A stretch of DNA of 64,000 bases, taken from assembly GCA_964589825.1 (NCBI GenBank), contig CAZPUS010000007.1:1-64000 (forward strand), read 5' to 3'. The translations under genes were made by a program, and so were the position numbers. The stretch comes from CAZPUS01 sp964589825 (GTDB lineage: Bacteria; Fibrobacterota; Chitinivibrionia; Chitinivibrionales; WJKA01). The notes under the pieces were generated by a model. The model was not told where the DNA came from and ran no database searches. It worked only from the letters and a program-made list of their open reading frames with translations. Numbering within the stretch: the first letter of the stretch is position 1; every line of letters starts with the position of its first letter. Below, piece after piece: positions 51,746 through 61,670 of this stretch.

Positions 51746-53659
51746 ATGAAACGAAACAATATCGCACTCGTACTGCAGCCATTCAAAAATTCAGTGGTAG
51801 ACGAGTTAAAACTTAAAACGCTGTGTAATGCGTTTGCCTCGGATATGCTTTCGGCGCTTTCGCGATTCACGAATTTGCGCTGGAATATCGTGCTGCCCGG
51901 GTATATGCTGGACTACATCAGCCAGAAAAATCTGCTCTCCCTTCGATCTTTGATACAACAAGAAACCGCGGAGATGCTGACGACAGGATATACGGAACCG
52001 TTTCTCAGTCTCTCTCCTCAGTGGTTACTGCTGCACAATATACAACGCAGCATCGACCTTTTCCACGACAAACTCGGCATAAAGCCTCGTGGATACCTTC
52101 CCCCGTTTTCGAATTGGGAACCTTCCTGTATTGCCACGCTCAATGAAGCCGGAATGAGTTATGCAGTGCTTTCGAACGTGGTTTTCCCGCTCGAGAACAG
52201 GTATACCAATGGCTACTGGACAACAGAGCATCTCGGTGATTCCACGACTATCATTCCATCTCATACCGTCAAGCTCTCCGGTCATCCGATCACGTTTCAC
52301 GCATCCCTGGAAGCGGCCATTCTGCATGCAAGAAGAAATCAGGTGCCTTGTATAAAATTGCTTATTGATATTACAAAAACCAGTAAAACCGCTCTCGCCG
52401 ACAGAATCGCGACCGCTGCACACTTTTTTGAAAACAACCTTCTTAACCTTCACCCCCTGACATTCGAAGAGCTGCTCACGCTCAATTCAGCTGCAGGGAT
52501 TCAGTACCTTCCGCAGAGTCTTGTAATACGGCGCGATGCACCCGAACGTATTTCTTATTTCAAAAACCATCTCTTCAGCTATGAACAAATCGGCATCCTG
52601 CACAGAAAACTGATGGAAATCGCCCGCAGCGCGTCAAAAATCGCCAACAAAAAGCAACAGAAACGAATTCTTGATCTGCTGTACTGGGCGCAGGATATTA
52701 ACTGCTTTCTTCCCGGTGATTCAAGCGGATTTATCAGTCCTGTTCATCGCCTGTGGAGTTATGAGAAAATGATCAGGACCGAAATGCTGCACTACTCGAT
52801 TGACAATGTGTCGGGCGGGCAGATTAAAATATTCGATTTTTTCAAAAACGGTATGAAGACATTGACCATGTCAAATAAAAAGCTCAAGCTGTATATCCAC
52901 TATCAGAGCGGGGGATCGATTTTCGGTCTGGACTACCGGCCTATGCATTTGAATCTGAATGCCACCTACAGCAGCAACAGTTCATCCCGTCCCGATATAA
53001 TCGTCCCCGGAAAGTCAAAATCGTGCTTTGTCGACCGTCTTCTTCTGCCATCTGTTACCAGAGCCGATTATATCAACAGGCGTTTCGCAGAACAAAGTGA
53101 CGCATATTGCGGAAAATACGACTATGATGTCACACGAAATTCGCGTTCCATGAAATCGCTTCTAAAATATAACGGCTCGTTTTGCCAGCAGAAAAAACGA
53201 TTTCCGATAACCATCGAAAAGGCGTTTACACTTCAGGAAAAAAATCCTCTGTTCTCTTTTAGTTATCAACTGTACAACCTCTCCCTTTCACCACTGCACT
53301 TTCGTCTTGCCATCGAGCTTAACTTTATGTTTCCCGGGGTGTTACGAAACGAGGCTTTTGCTTTTTCGGACAAAAAAAAATACACCCTCAGCAACTGTGC
53401 ATTTACCTACTCCAATACGTCTAAATGGCGGATAGAAGACCGGATGACCGGTCTGAGGCTTATATTCGCTACGGTTAAGCCCCTTGACATATGGATATAC
53501 GATTTTCGGCGTGAAGATCCCTCCCTTCAGCAATACCAGGGTACCGCAATCATTCTTACCACCTGCATCCATGCAAAAGAAAATATCGACTGGTCCCTTA
53601 CCGGAAATATCACTTTTAAGCAGGATCAGCAGAAGGTGACGTCATTCGATGAAATCTGA
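51746..53659 (+). CDS. GH57-like protein with lost catalytic residues
   Basis: A 637-residue cytoplasmic protein that aligns by eye with GH57 alpha-amylase/4-alpha-glucanotransferases: the TTGYTEPFLSLSP strand (79-91), the RG-x8-WEP segment (115-126) and AGMSYAVLSN, then the DUF1925/DUF1926-like C-terminal half (YWAQDINCFLPG and a final beta domain). Catalytic features are missing. The N-terminal His motif reads VLQPF, the nucleophile Glu three residues before the WEP Trp is F121, and I find no DGEKFG-type acid segment. It is therefore probably a sugar-binding pseudoenzyme. The next gene starts 11 bases inside it. Confidence 0.75.
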   Translation: MKRNNIALVLQPFKNSVVDELKLKTLCNAFASDMLSALSRFTNLRWNIVLPGYMLDYISQKNLLSLRSLIQQETAEMLTTGYTEPFLSLSPQWLLLHNIQRSIDLFHDKLGIKPRGYLPPFSNWEPSCIATLNEAGMSYAVLSNVVFPLENRYTNGYWTTEHLGDSTTIIPSHTVKLSGHPITFHASLEAAILHARRNQVPCIKLLIDITKTSKTALADRIATAAHFFENNLLNLHPLTFEELLTLNSAAGIQYLPQSLVIRRDAPERISYFKNHLFSYEQIGILHRKLMEIARSASKIANKKQQKRILDLLYWAQDINCFLPGDSSGFISPVHRLWSYEKMIRTEMLHYSIDNVSGGQIKIFDFFKNGMKTLTMSNKKLKLYIHYQSGGSIFGLDYRPMHLNLNATYSSNSSSRPDIIVPGKSKSCFVDRLLLPSVTRADYINRRFAEQSDAYCGKYDYDVTRNSRSMKSLLKYNGSFCQQKKRFPITIEKAFTLQEKNPLFSFSYQLYNLSLSPLHFRLAIELNFMFPGVLRNEAFAFSDKKKYTLSNCAFTYSNTSKWRIEDRMTGLRLIFATVKPLDIWIYDFRREDPSLQQYQGTAIILTTCIHAKENIDWSLTGNITFKQDQQKVTSFDEI

Positions 53660-54272
53660 AAACCTCGACATTGTCATTGAAAAAAAGGGACGTGCAACGT
53701 GGATCTATCTGCACGGCGCATTTCATGTCGAGGAGATGCCGAATATTACGAGCAAGATCGACAAACTCCTCTCTGACGGAAATGCGCTTATCATAGTGAA
53801 TATGGAAGAAGTCACCACAATCGATTCCTCGGTAGTAAAATCATTCCTCACGCTACTCAACAATGTACGGGAAAAGGGTGGTGAACTCAAGCTTGTTTTT
53901 CAAAATCCGCAACTATGGCATATGTTCACGCCTTACAGATTGCTGTTCACGATTTACCCGGACGAAAAAAGCGCAGCCGCCCACGGTATTTTCGGCAGAC
54001 TCAGACAACGGGGAAAAACGCTTCGACGAAAGACCGGCGTACGTCTTTCCGGCTCACTCGCGATTTTTATTCTTGCCATCCTTTGCGGATGGTTTATTAC
54101 CCTTGCCATTATTATTCACATGCAGCATCAGCGAATCGAAACGCAACTATCCCGTATAGAGGAACTGAAAAAATGGAAACAACACACCCGCATTGAAATG
54201 GAAGAGCTACGCACACAGATAAAGCCGATTAAAGATCTGGGACTTATCCCGGATACACTCGAATCCCCGTGA
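53649..54272 (+). CDS. STAS-domain membrane protein with coiled-coil tail
   Basis: A 207-residue protein with an N-terminal STAS domain (about 5-110, phospho-acceptor-like Ser in TIDSSVVKSF), a basic linker (RLRQRGKTLRRKTG), one membrane helix (about 133-156) and a coiled-coil tail (160-200). STAS plus a single membrane helix is rare and suggests a cytoplasmic signal input anchored to an envelope complex. Its start overlaps the GH57-like gene by 11 bases and its stop overlaps the next start (TGATG). Confidence 0.75.
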   Translation: MKSENLDIVIEKKGRATWIYLHGAFHVEEMPNITSKIDKLLSDGNALIIVNMEEVTTIDSSVVKSFLTLLNNVREKGGELKLVFQNPQLWHMFTPYRLLFTIYPDEKSAAAHGIFGRLRQRGKTLRRKTGVRLSGSLAIFILAILCGWFITLAIIIHMQHQRIETQLSRIEELKKWKQHTRIEMEELRTQIKPIKDLGLIPDTLESP

Positions 54273-55102
54273 TGAGGGAATACAATACTGCTGTTACCAT
54301 GAAACGCATTAGACAAAGATTTAGCCGATTCCTGATAGTTCACGGCAGACGTGTGTGGGTATCCGAATTTTTTAGTTTACTTTTTATCGCGTTCGTTGCA
54401 CTCGTTCTTTTGAGCGAAACAGGTATTCTTCTCTACAAATCATTTCGTGTTGCATCTATAAACGACAGATTACTTGCGTTGCAGCTGGAAAAAATTCCGT
54501 TGCGTCATAGACTTGAAAAGTTTCGCAGTGCCCACAGAGTATTCAGGGAAAAACAAAACATTTCCGGCGCGATCGATCGTCTAACCCACGGACGGATCGA
54601 CTCTCTTACCCGAAAACGACTTATAGATCTGGTATACAAAAACAGTCAGCGGTTCGGCTACGATCCCCTTCTGGTAATGGCGGTTATAAAAGTGGAAAGC
54701 TCGTTCGATCCTCACGCACTCGGTCGCTATAAAAGCGGTGAACTGAGCGGGGCGATGGGCCTTATGCAGCTCAAGCTTCCCGCTGCCAAGGAAGCGGCCC
54801 GCAAAATCGGCATGCAGTTCCACGGGTACAGGGACCTGTTCAAGCCGGAACGAAACATCATTCTCGGCATCACGTATCTTACTATGATGATATCCCGTTT
54901 CCGCAGCCTCAAACTCGGTATACTTGCCTATAACCAGGGGCCGGGCACTATATCACACGCCATCAGAAACGATCACAATCTCTCGATTTCGTATTACCGT
55001 AAAGTGATCGACAGTTACTATCATCTCAAGAATGCGATTCAAAGCGATCCTGCCCATAAAGAATCATTTCTTTCACTACAGTCATCTTTGAATAAAAGGT
55101 AG
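54272..55102 (+). CDS. Membrane-anchored lytic transglycosylase (SLT type)
   Basis: Cleaves peptidoglycan to anhydro-muropeptides in the periplasm. The 276 residues have one membrane helix (about 30-50), a helical linker and an SLT domain (about 110-260). The catalytic Glu is in IKVESSFDP, followed by GAMGLMQLKLPAA and LAYNQGPG. The ATG at 54272 overlaps the stop of the STAS gene, so translation is coupled; ATG 54299 is an alternative start. Confidence 0.9.
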   Translation: MREYNTAVTMKRIRQRFSRFLIVHGRRVWVSEFFSLLFIAFVALVLLSETGILLYKSFRVASINDRLLALQLEKIPLRHRLEKFRSAHRVFREKQNISGAIDRLTHGRIDSLTRKRLIDLVYKNSQRFGYDPLLVMAVIKVESSFDPHALGRYKSGELSGAMGLMQLKLPAAKEAARKIGMQFHGYRDLFKPERNIILGITYLTMMISRFRSLKLGILAYNQGPGTISHAIRNDHNLSISYYRKVIDSYYHLKNAIQSDPAHKESFLSLQSSLNKR

Positions 55103-55107
55103 GAACT

Positions 55108-55389
55108 ATGCTGAAAAGGTTACTCCACGTCATTCTACTTTTCTGCGATTTTGTTGTCGTACCGGTTGCTGTCTACAATTACCGGGCGGTTCAGCTGCTT
55201 AGTCAACACACAGAGGCTTCATTTTCTTGGTTTCAGTTCTGGTTTACCCACATTGGTTTTCTTTGTTTACTCGCTTTTCTTACTGTGTTCGAATTCCGCG
55301 GAGCGCTTCTCACCTACATTCTGCGGATCTGGTTCGGTGTTGCCGTTATCGGATTTATCATCGGTTTATTCATCCCCATCGGGGTTTAA
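55108..55389 (+). CDS. Small multi-pass membrane protein
   Basis: A 93-residue protein with three predicted membrane helices (about 8-26, 42-62 and 68-90) and no known motif. It starts 5 bases after the transglycosylase stop (AGGTAGGAACT upstream), so it completes that operon. Its last 20 bases overlap the end of the convergent GrpB gene. Confidence 0.65.
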   Translation: MLKRLLHVILLFCDFVVVPVAVYNYRAVQLLSQHTEASFSWFQFWFTHIGFLCLLAFLTVFEFRGALLTYILRIWFGVAVIGFIIGLFIPIGV

Positions 55390-55966
55390 GCGATAACGAA
55401 CGGGCTTTCGTAACCGCATCCCGTATAAATCCGGTTTTCGCATTTGTATACCCTTCCCTGTCATTTCTGTAACGACTCGCCAGGTCGGTTTTTAATCGCT
55501 CATACGCACGGGCCGCTTCTTTATCGGTTCGCAGATATTCACAAAACCAGAGCTCATCCCAGTCGTCGAGATATCTGACATGAATATGAATGGTTTGTCC
55601 CTCAAACCCGTGTATCGTATACCCTTTTACATACATCATATGCGGAGGCGGATTTTCGGGACGCGGGATATAATGATACCCCGCACGCCTTAGCCGGGAA
55701 ATCAACTCCCTGTCGGGCACGGATACCGACACCTCGAGCAAAATGTCGACTATCGGTTTTGCCTTCAGCCCCACGACCGACGTACTGCCGATATGCGTAA
55801 TCCGTTCAATCTCTCCCGGCGAGAACAACTGTTGCAGGTATTTCTTTTCGGATAGGAACGCGGTTATCCACCCGGAATCGTATTCCCGAAGACGGATCGG
55901 GAACAGCATACCCAGCTCTGCCGGCGTCATTTCATCCAATCGGGAAGAATTATCGGGATCATGCAC
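55370..55966 (-). CDS. GrpB/UPF0157 family protein
   Basis: A 198-residue nucleotidyltransferase-fold protein of the GrpB (UPF0157) family, with ERITHIGSTSVVGLKAKPIVDILLEV as its core. The Gly-Ser and Asp-x-x-Leu features fit. The biochemical role is unsettled. Its start overlaps the end of the dynamin-like gene by 8 bases. Confidence 0.88.
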   Translation of the reverse strand: MHDPDNSSRLDEMTPAELGMLFPIRLREYDSGWITAFLSEKKYLQQLFSPGEIERITHIGSTSVVGLKAKPIVDILLEVSVSVPDRELISRLRRAGYHYIPRPENPPPHMMYVKGYTIHGFEGQTIHIHVRYLDDWDELWFCEYLRTDKEAARAYERLKTDLASRYRNDREGYTNAKTGFIRDAVTKARSLSLKPRWG

Positions 55967-57722
55967 GTAAATGTTCCTCTACTTCACCAAACTGAACGTC
56001 AAGCTGCGCGACATGGTCCATTTGCTCTTGTAAAGGCTGCATTTTTTCCCCTTCCAACGCGTCTTTATGAATACAAGCTGTCTCAATATCTTCGTACAAC
56101 CGTGAATAGAGCGATTGCATCGACTCTTGCAGATGGTTTAATTTTGCCGTTACATCCTCCTTTACCCGATTGCAAAGCGTTTCTATCGAATCGGCACAGA
56201 ATGTATGAAGCGTAGACTGGACATACTGCGAAAACCACGACGACGCACTCCCGAACAACCTCTTCATAAAAGGAAGAGCCATCTGTACCGGAATCTCTTC
56301 TGTATCGGGCGGCACCCCCTCGAATTGCTGCGCCGGGGCCACTCTTTGTGTAAGCTGTACGATTTCTTCCTGATATGTCTGTGCCTGTTCCCGTATCAAT
56401 CCCGCATTTTCATCGACTTTTTGCCTGAATTGTGTTAACCGGGCATTTACGTATTCATTAAACGGCCCATGAAGTGAGGCCTTTATCGCTTCGAACACAT
56501 TTTCATGCAGCTGATAAAACAGCGCCGGAAACGACACCCGCACCGTTTTTATAGCGTTTGCAATCCCACCGGCCTGTGCAATTGAATTAAAATAGTCCTG
56601 AAGACGATAGTCGCAGTCGCTTTTTTTACGCTCTGCGGCCCGATCGACGTACTGACAAAGTGTTTCGATATATCCGGCCACTGCTTCGCTTTCTTCTTTT
56701 GCACTTGCTTCAACATTCCTGCAGATCTGCTGCCTTTGTTTTTGCGCGGCATGGCAGGATTCTATAGCCGCATTGAATTCATCCCGTTCTTTCTGCAAGC
56801 CTCGACGGATATGCAGTACGGCGTCCCTGAATTTCTTGTTAAGAGCCCATGAAAGCACAAAATATTTCTCTTTGCGGATAAATTCCTGCAGCGCGTGTTC
56901 GACTCGATGCATCCCGGACTCTTTCCAGCGTATTTCCCGGTCTCCTTCTTCTTCAGTAGACTGCAGCACACTGACGGGGAAAATGTTTTCACTATCTATA
57001 TAACCAAAATTTTTGCTGATGGTTGAGTGAATGAATTCCCGTATTTTTTTATGCTCGTGTGCACCGAGAAGATCTATCTTATTATAAATAAAATAGACTC
57101 GGGGCACATAGGTATATACCTGTTTGAGAAACTCTATCTCCATCTGCGTAATCGGCAAATCGGCACTGAGCAGAAAAAAAGCAGCATCGCATTCACACAA
57201 CATCTCTACAGTACGCTGTGTATTATGAATATACGTGGAGCCGAATCCCGGGGTATCGATTATCTGAGTGCCGTTTTCAAGAAGCGGTGAAGGGGCATAG
57301 ACATGCACCTCTTCAACGCAGCAGCGATTGTTAGGGTTTTGTTCCTCGGTTACGTAGGTACATAAAAGATCTGTAATTTCATCCCTGTCATCATACACCT
57401 CTTTGTCAGGGGTGTCATTGTAAAAACGTATCGAGACACCTTCCCGCGATCCATAGGTGATAAATGTAGGCACATTCGTAAGCGGCAGTACAGATGAAGG
57501 AAGAGTAGTGGTACCAAGCAATGCATTGATAAAGCTGCTTTTTCCCCTGTTGAATTGACCAAGCACCGCAAAGTGCAGTCTTCCGTGAGCGAGTCGTTGC
57601 TTCAGCTCTTCGATTTCTTTTACATAAGCCGCATACCCCTCTCCGGGAAGCCGGGAACACAGAGAGAGCGCATAGTCGATTATTTCATCAATCGATGCAT
57701 TCTGAGAAAGCTGCTCATTCAT
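55959..57722 (-). CDS. Bacterial dynamin-like GTPase
   Basis: A 587-residue protein with a dynamin-type GTPase domain (about 45-230): G1 GQFNRGKSS, G2 region SSVLPLTNVPT, G3 DTPGFGS and G4 NKIDLLG. Long helical regions follow (about 265-587) with coiled-coil character and a moderately hydrophobic patch near MALPFMKRLFG that could be the lipid paddle. It would remodel or protect membranes, possibly under envelope stress. Bacterial members often come in pairs; here there is one. Confidence 0.87.
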   Translation of the reverse strand: MNEQLSQNASIDEIIDYALSLCSRLPGEGYAAYVKEIEELKQRLAHGRLHFAVLGQFNRGKSSFINALLGTTTLPSSVLPLTNVPTFITYGSREGVSIRFYNDTPDKEVYDDRDEITDLLCTYVTEEQNPNNRCCVEEVHVYAPSPLLENGTQIIDTPGFGSTYIHNTQRTVEMLCECDAAFFLLSADLPITQMEIEFLKQVYTYVPRVYFIYNKIDLLGAHEHKKIREFIHSTISKNFGYIDSENIFPVSVLQSTEEEGDREIRWKESGMHRVEHALQEFIRKEKYFVLSWALNKKFRDAVLHIRRGLQKERDEFNAAIESCHAAQKQRQQICRNVEASAKEESEAVAGYIETLCQYVDRAAERKKSDCDYRLQDYFNSIAQAGGIANAIKTVRVSFPALFYQLHENVFEAIKASLHGPFNEYVNARLTQFRQKVDENAGLIREQAQTYQEEIVQLTQRVAPAQQFEGVPPDTEEIPVQMALPFMKRLFGSASSWFSQYVQSTLHTFCADSIETLCNRVKEDVTAKLNHLQESMQSLYSRLYEDIETACIHKDALEGEKMQPLQEQMDHVAQLDVQFGEVEEHLRA

Positions 57723-58057
57723 AAATCAACCAGTACACTTATAGGAAGCTTATCTGCGCGATTTTATCCTAAAAAAACTGCTGCCAGTCAGCACGGCACA
57801 TCGCAGTTTTCGTCAAAACATTCGCTCAGTTTTAATGAAAAAAAATCCACGTATACCTGCGGATATACCACCAGGTAACGCATACTCCTTTAAAACCTTT
57901 CTTTTCGTACATAAGTACCATCTACATTCACAAACCGGAATTTTTCACCGATACGATTATACAAATACGAACAACGGCATCGATAATGGATCAATCCGTC
58001 ATCAATCTCACGGTCCTCTTTTTTCGCCGTAATACACCTGCATATTACTAACATGCA
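57723..58057 (-). other. Intergenic region between aroB and the dynamin-like gene
   Basis: The 335 bases lie between same-strand genes. I see no gene, terminator with a T-run, or recognised regulatory element. The promoter of the dynamin-like gene is expected here. Confidence 0.4.
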
Positions 58058-59224
58058 TCACGCAAATTCCCGGGCCAGTTCACGGATAAAAGATGGTAAA
58101 GATGTTTGTAGACTTTGACGCATAACATCAATGACTAAACCGGGATCGACACCACTTACAAGCTCAGCATATCCCGGGGCCGACGGCAATACGAGTCGTA
58201 CACTGTTGCGAACCGTTTTCTTATCCGAACCCATGTACGCATAAAGACGATCATAGCGGGATCCGCTGTCCGAACGATGCTTCTCAGCCGCTTCCAGCGA
58301 TTTCATTGGAATCTCCACGGGCGGGAATTGCTGAAAGATCTCATGATATGCCTTACGTGACTGCTCAGGTATACGATTCAGACGATCTGCACACAGTGTG
58401 GCACAGGCACATCCCCAGAGGACCGCTTCACCGTGCAGTAAATGCTGATAACCAAAATAGCGCTCGAGAGCATGTGCAAAGGTATGGCCGAAATTCAGAA
58501 GTGAACGCACCCCGCTCTGTTCGGTTTCGTCCTGTACCACAATATCCGCTTTTATTCGTACACTGCGGGAAATAGCGTCGGTAAGAAGAGAGGCTTCCGC
58601 GTTTCTAATACGTTCGCCATACATACGAATAAAGTCGAACATCGAATCGCCCCCGATAAATGCATACTTATAGACCTCACCGTAGCCTGCCATGAACTGG
58701 CGCTTTGGCAACGTGTCAAGCATCGCCGTATCAATCCATACGAGTGAGGGCTGATAAAAACTGCCAACAAGATTCTTTCCGGTGGAATGATTTACGCCGG
58801 TTTTTCCACCGACACTGGAATCGACCATCGCCAGCAGTGTGGTGGGTACCTGCACAAATGTAACCCCACGTGTATACGCGGATGCGGCAAAGCCGGTCAG
58901 ATCTCCCACGACCCCACCGCCAAACGCAATTAGCACGCAATCCCGGTTACAATTCCTTGTGGCCAGTGAATCGAGAATGGTCCGCCACGTCTCGATTGTT
59001 TTATATTTTTCGCCATCCGGCAGGACAATACGAAACGCACCGAGTGATGATTCCCATTGTGCAAGCACTTCTGGATAGAGCTTTTCAAGGGTTGTATTGG
59101 TCACCAATGCACAGGTGGAGGCATCCAGCCGGGAACGTACGCAATCCGGAAACTCAGCGTGAATTGAATCGCCGATAATAATATCGTATCCGCGATTTTC
59201 CAGTTCAACAGGTATTGTGGTCAT
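58058..59224 (-). CDS. aroB: 3-dehydroquinate synthase
   Basis: Second step of the shikimate path, NAD- and zinc-dependent. ATG 59224 (MTTIPVELENRGYDIIIG, with GGGGAG upstream) gives 388 residues. Motifs are GGGVVGDLTGFAASAY for NAD, TTLLAMVDSSVGGKTGVNH for substrate, and the zinc ligands in EVYK, NFGHTFAHA and HGEAV. The C-terminus is slightly extended compared with E. coli. aroA lies 48 bases upstream on the same strand. Confidence 0.96.
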   Translation of the reverse strand: MTTIPVELENRGYDIIIGDSIHAEFPDCVRSRLDASTCALVTNTTLEKLYPEVLAQWESSLGAFRIVLPDGEKYKTIETWRTILDSLATRNCNRDCVLIAFGGGVVGDLTGFAASAYTRGVTFVQVPTTLLAMVDSSVGGKTGVNHSTGKNLVGSFYQPSLVWIDTAMLDTLPKRQFMAGYGEVYKYAFIGGDSMFDFIRMYGERIRNAEASLLTDAISRSVRIKADIVVQDETEQSGVRSLLNFGHTFAHALERYFGYQHLLHGEAVLWGCACATLCADRLNRIPEQSRKAYHEIFQQFPPVEIPMKSLEAAEKHRSDSGSRYDRLYAYMGSDKKTVRNSVRLVLPSAPGYAELVSGVDPGLVIDVMRQSLQTSLPSFIRELAREFA

Positions 59225-59271
59225 TCTACTCCCCTGCATATGATTATTCCGCCATCATTTTTATCGTATTA

Positions 59272-60561
59272 TCACGACGCATATTCTTTCTCGGTTATTT
59301 GGGCACCGATTGCCGCAAAATCACGTGCAAATCCTGCATAGGTCACCTCAGCCGCCTCGGCGGTATCGATAACGGTTTCTCCCTGCGCTCCCATTGCCGC
59401 CACCGCGAGTGCCATGACCACTCTATGATCACTATGACCGCTTACCTGTGCCCCATGCAGTTGGCTGCAATGCACTTCAAGACCATCATTGCGTTCGTGT
59501 ATATTCGCCCCCATTTTCCGTAGCTGCGACGCCATTACCGCGATACGGTCGCTCTCCTTATATCGTGCCTGTGCAACATTGACAAGATACGTTGTACCCG
59601 GAAGAAAACAGCCAAGCACCGCACATGCCGGCAACGCATCCGGGATATTGTTCATATCTATTTCCCGGCCGGAAGGAAGCTCTGCAGGCGGGTTCACAAA
59701 TATTCCTTCTTCGGTTTTTTCCATGGGTATACCGATTTGTTCACAGATATCGAAAAGCTCTTTATCGCCCTGTGCATCCTTGAAATCGAGCCCGGTCAGC
59801 ATGAGCGGAGACCGCGTTATGATGGAGGCAACGAGCGCAAATGCCGCAGAGGAAAAATCACCGGGGATACGAATCGAAAAAGACCGATATCGCTGATTGC
59901 CGGGTATACGAAAATGGTCACGCTGCTCATTCGCCTCGCAGCGTATCCCGAGAAAATCGAGCCAGTGCAATGTAATATCTATATAGGGACGCTCATGGAG
60001 ATTATAGACTGACACGATGCTTTCTTCCTCCAACAGTGGAAGAGAAAAAAGCAGACTCGAGACGAACTGGGACGAAATACCATCAACTTGTACCGATCCC
60101 GGCTTGATGGGGCCAGTTACCGTAAAAGGAATATCACGGCCCGGATCTTTTGTCGATATGCGGGCTCCGAGTTGTACCAGTGCATCCTGTAGAGGCTTCA
60201 TCTGCCTGCTGCATAGCGACGCATCGCCGGTAAACGTTCGGGGACGCGAGCCCAGTGAGGCAAGTGAAGCAAAAAGACGCATTGTGGTGCCGGAGTTTCC
60301 GGTATCGATCGATTGCACCCCTTTGTCAAACGACTCGGCTGCGCCGCTAACCAAGAGCGTGGAGCCTTCCCGTTGGACCTGCGCGCCAAAGGCCCGGGCG
60401 GTCTCTATTGCATCTGCACCGTCACCCCGACACAGTGCATTCTCGATTTTTGAGACACCGTCAGTGCATACCGCACACAGCAACGCCCGTATAGTATGAG
60501 ACTTTGATGAAGGTATCGCGATACGGCCCTCAAGCGATGAACCACGTACAATCCATTTCAT
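59272..60561 (-). CDS. aroA: 3-phosphoshikimate 1-carboxyvinyltransferase (EPSP synthase)
   Basis: Sixth step of the shikimate path. The start ATG 60561 gives 429 residues beginning MKWIVRGSSLEGRIAIPSSK; a longer frame to 60621 is extra. The phosphoshikimate loop IPSSKSHTIRAL and the DTGNSGTTMRLF segment are intact, with SQFVSSLLFSLPL and YKESDRIAVM later. It lies with aroB and 211 bases from aroE, forming a partial aromatic cluster. Confidence 0.96.
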   Translation of the reverse strand: MKWIVRGSSLEGRIAIPSSKSHTIRALLCAVCTDGVSKIENALCRGDGADAIETARAFGAQVQREGSTLLVSGAAESFDKGVQSIDTGNSGTTMRLFASLASLGSRPRTFTGDASLCSRQMKPLQDALVQLGARISTKDPGRDIPFTVTGPIKPGSVQVDGISSQFVSSLLFSLPLLEEESIVSVYNLHERPYIDITLHWLDFLGIRCEANEQRDHFRIPGNQRYRSFSIRIPGDFSSAAFALVASIITRSPLMLTGLDFKDAQGDKELFDICEQIGIPMEKTEEGIFVNPPAELPSGREIDMNNIPDALPACAVLGCFLPGTTYLVNVAQARYKESDRIAVMASQLRKMGANIHERNDGLEVHCSQLHGAQVSGHSDHRVVMALAVAAMGAQGETVIDTAEAAEVTYAGFARDFAAIGAQITEKEYAS

Positions 60562-60771
60562 AATGATACAACCGTTGGCTAAGGTGACACAATCCAAAGA
60601 GAGAGTTTTCGTCCGAAACAATTACCATGCGTTAACCTGGCGCAATCCTTCGAACACCCTTTGGATAACCCCGTTCTGACTTAGGGCACTGCCGAAAAGA
60701 TAAAACGTGCTGTCCCTTCGGACACACACGCTTATGATAACAGATCGGGGATAAATATTCATTTTTTATGT

Positions 60772-61644
60772 CTACGACGAAATGTATTCCGCCAGTTCAT
60801 TACAATCAAAAAGCGACTCATTCGCACTCATACCTGTCCAGAGTTCGAATGACGCGAGGCCCTGATATAAAAGCATCAACAACCCGTTTTGCACACTGCA
60901 TCCTTTGCCTGTCGCATCATGCAGCAGCCTGGTCTTCACGGGATTATAAATAGTATCGAATACATGCATATGCCCGTGCAACAGATCCGGCTTAATCGGC
61001 GACGCATTAGTGTGCGGATGCATCCCCACCGGGGTACAATTTACCAGCAGGGTACACTCTCCGCACAGTTCATGAACGCGGGGGTCTTCAAACGTAGCTG
61101 TATCGACAGCATAGGCACTGCTACGTGATATGTCTTTTGCAAGGGACGCGATTCTGGTTTGATTGCGGCCGACAATCGAAATTCGTGCCGGCAATTGCCC
61201 GAGTGCGAGCCCGAATGCGATACTGCGCGCCGCACCGCCGTTGCCCATTATCACGACATGCGCCTTACGGGCGGTATGTCCGTGAGATTCCAGTGCACGG
61301 ATAAAGCCGGTCGCATCGGTTGTGTCTCCACAGAGCATACCGTCACGCAGATAGAGGGTGTTGACCGAGCCCACCGTTCGCACCAGCTCGGTAACCGTAT
61401 CACAATAGGAAATCACGCTGCGCTTATGCGGAATTGTCACATTCGCGCCGAGGAAATTCATGGTACGCAGGGCGTAAACTGCACTATGCAGCTTCTGCGG
61501 TGCTATATCCATGGGAATATAGGCTGCATTAACTTCCATTTTTGAAAACGCGTGATTATGAATAAGCGGTGAAATGGAATGTGCAACCGGATGCCCGATC
61601 AATCCGACCAGCGATGTTGCGCCGTTTATAAGCTGTGCATTCAT
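60772..61644 (-). CDS. aroE: Shikimate dehydrogenase
   Basis: NADPH-dependent reduction of dehydroshikimate. The 290 residues show GLIGHPVAHSISPLIHN at the N-terminus, the catalytic Lys in NVTIPHK, the Asp in TTDATGF and the NADP loop GNGGAARSIAFGL. The ATG lies at 61644. It is upstream of aroA-aroB on the same strand, separated by 210 bases without obvious gene, and follows the GGDEF gene by 26 bases. Confidence 0.95.
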   Translation of the reverse strand: MNAQLINGATSLVGLIGHPVAHSISPLIHNHAFSKMEVNAAYIPMDIAPQKLHSAVYALRTMNFLGANVTIPHKRSVISYCDTVTELVRTVGSVNTLYLRDGMLCGDTTDATGFIRALESHGHTARKAHVVIMGNGGAARSIAFGLALGQLPARISIVGRNQTRIASLAKDISRSSAYAVDTATFEDPRVHELCGECTLLVNCTPVGMHPHTNASPIKPDLLHGHMHVFDTIYNPVKTRLLHDATGKGCSVQNGLLMLLYQGLASFELWTGMSANESLFDCNELAEYISS

Positions 61645-61670
61645 AAGAAATGACGCCTGAGGATGCCGAT

